Below, in pieces: positions 62,407-64,000 of a stretch of 64,000 nt of DNA. A program made the translations under genes and the position numbers. The stretch comes from Hymenobacter sp. YC55 (GTDB taxonomy: Bacteria; Bacteroidota; Bacteroidia; Cytophagales; Hymenobacteraceae): positions 2,294,001-2,358,000 of the forward strand of contig NZ_JARNTX010000001.1 of assembly GCF_029433095.1 (NCBI RefSeq). The letters run 5' to 3'. Position 1 is the stretch's first letter, and the number at the start of each line of letters is the position of its first letter. The notes beneath the pieces were generated by a model. It worked only from the letters and a program-made list of their open reading frames with translations. It was not told the DNA's origin and ran no database searches.

Positions 62407-64000
62407 ATGAAACCTACTGCTCTGCTCCTCTTTTTGCTGCTCTTTTCCCTAGCCATGCAAGCGCAAAACCCTCCTGGCAAAACAACTCTCTTCGACGCTG
62501 GCTGGCGCTTCCACCGCGGCGGAGCGCAGGGCGCGGAAAAAGCCGGGTTCGATGATGCCAAGTGGCAACCCGTTGATCTGCCCCACGACTGGAGCATTGA
62601 GGACCTGCCGGGTACTTCCTCGCCTTTCCACCCCGATGCCATCAGCCAAACCAGCGGCGGCTTCACCACGGGCGGCACCGGCTGGTACCGCAAAACCTTT
62701 GTGGTGCCCGCCGCCCAAAAAGGCCAGCGCGTGCAGTTGCAGTTCGACGGCATCTACATGAACGCCGAAGTGTGGCTGAACGGACAATCCATGGGCCGGC
62801 ACCCGTATGGCTACACCAGCTTCTGGTACGATGTAACCGACAAAGTGAAGTTTGGGGAGAGCAACGTGGTGGCCGTGGAAGTGAAAAACGAAGGCGCCAA
62901 CAGCCGCTGGTACTCGGGTTCGGGCATCTACCGCCACGTCTGGCTCACGGTGCAGGGCCCCGTGCACATCGAGCAATGGGGCACCTACCTGACCACACCG
63001 GACATCACCGCTACTTCGGCGCAGGTGAAAGCGGAAACTCGGGTGCTTAACCAAAGTGCGCAACCCGCCCAGCTCACGCTCGTTACCCGCCTCCGCAACC
63101 CCAAAGGCAAGGAAGTAGCGCGCACCGAATCCAAGCAAACCATAGCGGCTGGCGCTGCAGCCACCGTAGCGCAAACGCTGGCGGTGAAGTCGCCGGAACG
63201 GTGGTCGGTCGACAAGCCCGCGCTGTATACTGCCCTGACGGAAGTGTACCAGGGCCAGCAGTTGCTCGATCAGCAGGAAACACCGTTCGGCATCCGCACC
63301 ATTTCGTTTGACGCGCAGAACGGTTTCCGGCTGAATGGCCAGGCAATGAAGCTGAAAGGCGGCTGCTTCCACCACGACAACGGCCCCTTAGGCGCTAAAG
63401 CCTACGACCGTGCCGAGGAGCGCAAAATCGAGTTGCTGAAAGCTAGCGGTTACAACGCCATCCGCTGCTCCCACAATCCGCCTTCCCCAGCCCTGCTCGC
63501 CGCCTGCGACCGACTTGGCATGCTGGTTATCGACGAGGCCTTCGACCAGTGGCGGGAAGCCAAAAACCCCTTCGACTACCACCTCTACTTCGATCGGTGG
63601 TGGCAGCAAGACGTGGCCAGCATGGTACTCCGCGACCGTAACCACCCGAGCATCATTCTCTGGAGCCTCGGCAATGAAATACCGGAACGAGGCAAGCCGG
63701 AAGGCGCCAAAACCGCTCGCGAGCTGGCCGACTTCATTCGCACCCTCGACACGAGCCGGCCCATCACCGCCGCCGTTAACGGCCTCGCCCCCGACAAGGA
63801 CCCCTACTTTGCCGAACTCGACGTGGCTGGCTACAACTACGCCGCCGGCGGCGACCATCACCAGAAAGACATCTACGCCCAAGACCACGCCCGCTTGCCC
63901 AATCGGGTGATGTACGGCTCGGAAACCTACCCGCTCGAAGCGTTTGACAGCTGGATGAAAACCCTGGACCATCCGTACGTAATCGGCGACTTCGTGTGGA
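62407..64000 (+). CDS. GH2 beta-galactosidase-type glycoside hydrolase, 3' end outside window
   Basis: Open reading frame from ATG at 62407 to the end of the window (531 residues so far, no stop). A signal peptide is present (LLLFLLLFSLAMQAQ). The order is the GH2 sugar-binding domain (LFDAGWRFHRG, VDLPHDWSIED, TGWYRKTF, FDGIYMNAEVWLNG), an immunoglobulin-like domain, and the TIM barrel (LKGGCFHHDNGPLG, IRCSHNPPSPALLAACD, LVIDEAFDQW). The catalytic acid/base is Glu424 in SLGNE and the nucleophile Glu506 in MYGSET. It is likely a beta-galactosidase of the surface-glycan type; it may join the GH53 galactanase in galactan use. Confidence 0.93.
   Translation, partial: MKPTALLLFLLLFSLAMQAQNPPGKTTLFDAGWRFHRGGAQGAEKAGFDDAKWQPVDLPHDWSIEDLPGTSSPFHPDAISQTSGGFTTGGTGWYRKTFVVPAAQKGQRVQLQFDGIYMNAEVWLNGQSMGRHPYGYTSFWYDVTDKVKFGESNVVAVEVKNEGANSRWYSGSGIYRHVWLTVQGPVHIEQWGTYLTTPDITATSAQVKAETRVLNQSAQPAQLTLVTRLRNPKGKEVARTESKQTIAAGAAATVAQTLAVKSPERWSVDKPALYTALTEVYQGQQLLDQQETPFGIRTISFDAQNGFRLNGQAMKLKGGCFHHDNGPLGAKAYDRAEERKIELLKASGYNAIRCSHNPPSPALLAACDRLGMLVIDEAFDQWREAKNPFDYHLYFDRWWQQDVASMVLRDRNHPSIILWSLGNEIPERGKPEGAKTARELADFIRTLDTSRPITAAVNGLAPDKDPYFAELDVAGYNYAAGGDHHQKDIYAQDHARLPNRVMYGSETYPLEAFDSWMKTLDHPYVIGDFVW

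Overview
The window looks like a chromosome segment of a Bacteroidetes bacterium, most likely a Hymenobacter-type member of the Cytophagales. Reasons: high G+C coding sequence, a TamL-type surface-antigen lipoprotein, a PorV-like type IX secretion protein, DUF4369-thioredoxin lipoproteins, a TonB/MORN protein, an ECF sigma/anti-sigma pair, and many long palindromic intergenic repeats. No rRNA, tRNA, CRISPR array, prophage or IS transposase was recognised. All positions and percentages of identity are by reading; nothing was searched.

Layout. 0.2-2.7 kb: ECF sigma factor, anti-sigma-like protein and outer-membrane protein. 2.9-6.2 kb: divergent TrmH-type RNA methyltransferase and TamL. 6.3-17.8 kb: mostly housekeeping genes (fused 2-oxo acid dehydrogenase E1, GNAT, CDP-alcohol phosphotransferase, hemF, PAP2 phosphatase, phosphodiester glycosidase, riboflavin synthase, sugar transferase, pcm, acyl-CoA thioesterase, and a Pro/Ala-rich protein that may be a psi-like clamp-loader subunit). 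17.9-26.1 kb: leftward genes (thioredoxin lipoprotein, gatB, surface protein, TonB/MORN protein, alaS), with a decayed DUF885 fragment at 22.9-23.2 kb. 26.3-36.9 kb: GH53 galactanase, MerR regulator, dprA, class IV aminotransferase, thyA, beta-lactamase-type hydrolase and an MMPL/RND exporter.

The most distinctive region is 37.9-46.7 kb: zinc-ribbon protein, SWIM zinc-finger protein, DUF5691, MoxR-type AAA ATPase, caspase-like protease, DUF5682. The matching vWA protein lies 14 kb further on (61.0 kb), behind an Imm51-like gene. The caspase gene is strikingly A+T-rich, uses different codons from its neighbours, and sits exactly between two genes that would otherwise be almost contiguous, so it looks like an acquired effector plugged into a MoxR-vWA chaperone/conflict module.

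Between the two halves of that module lie PorV, a multi-PAS histidine kinase, an M1 aminopeptidase lipoprotein, a translationally coupled pxpB-pxpC-pxpA-NRAMP operon (5-oxoproline use), an amidohydrolase and a deviant peptide deformylase. The window ends inside a GH2 beta-galactosidase-type gene. At least nine long palindromic repeats of about four families occupy intergenic gaps, concentrated after 23 kb and especially around the MoxR/vWA region.
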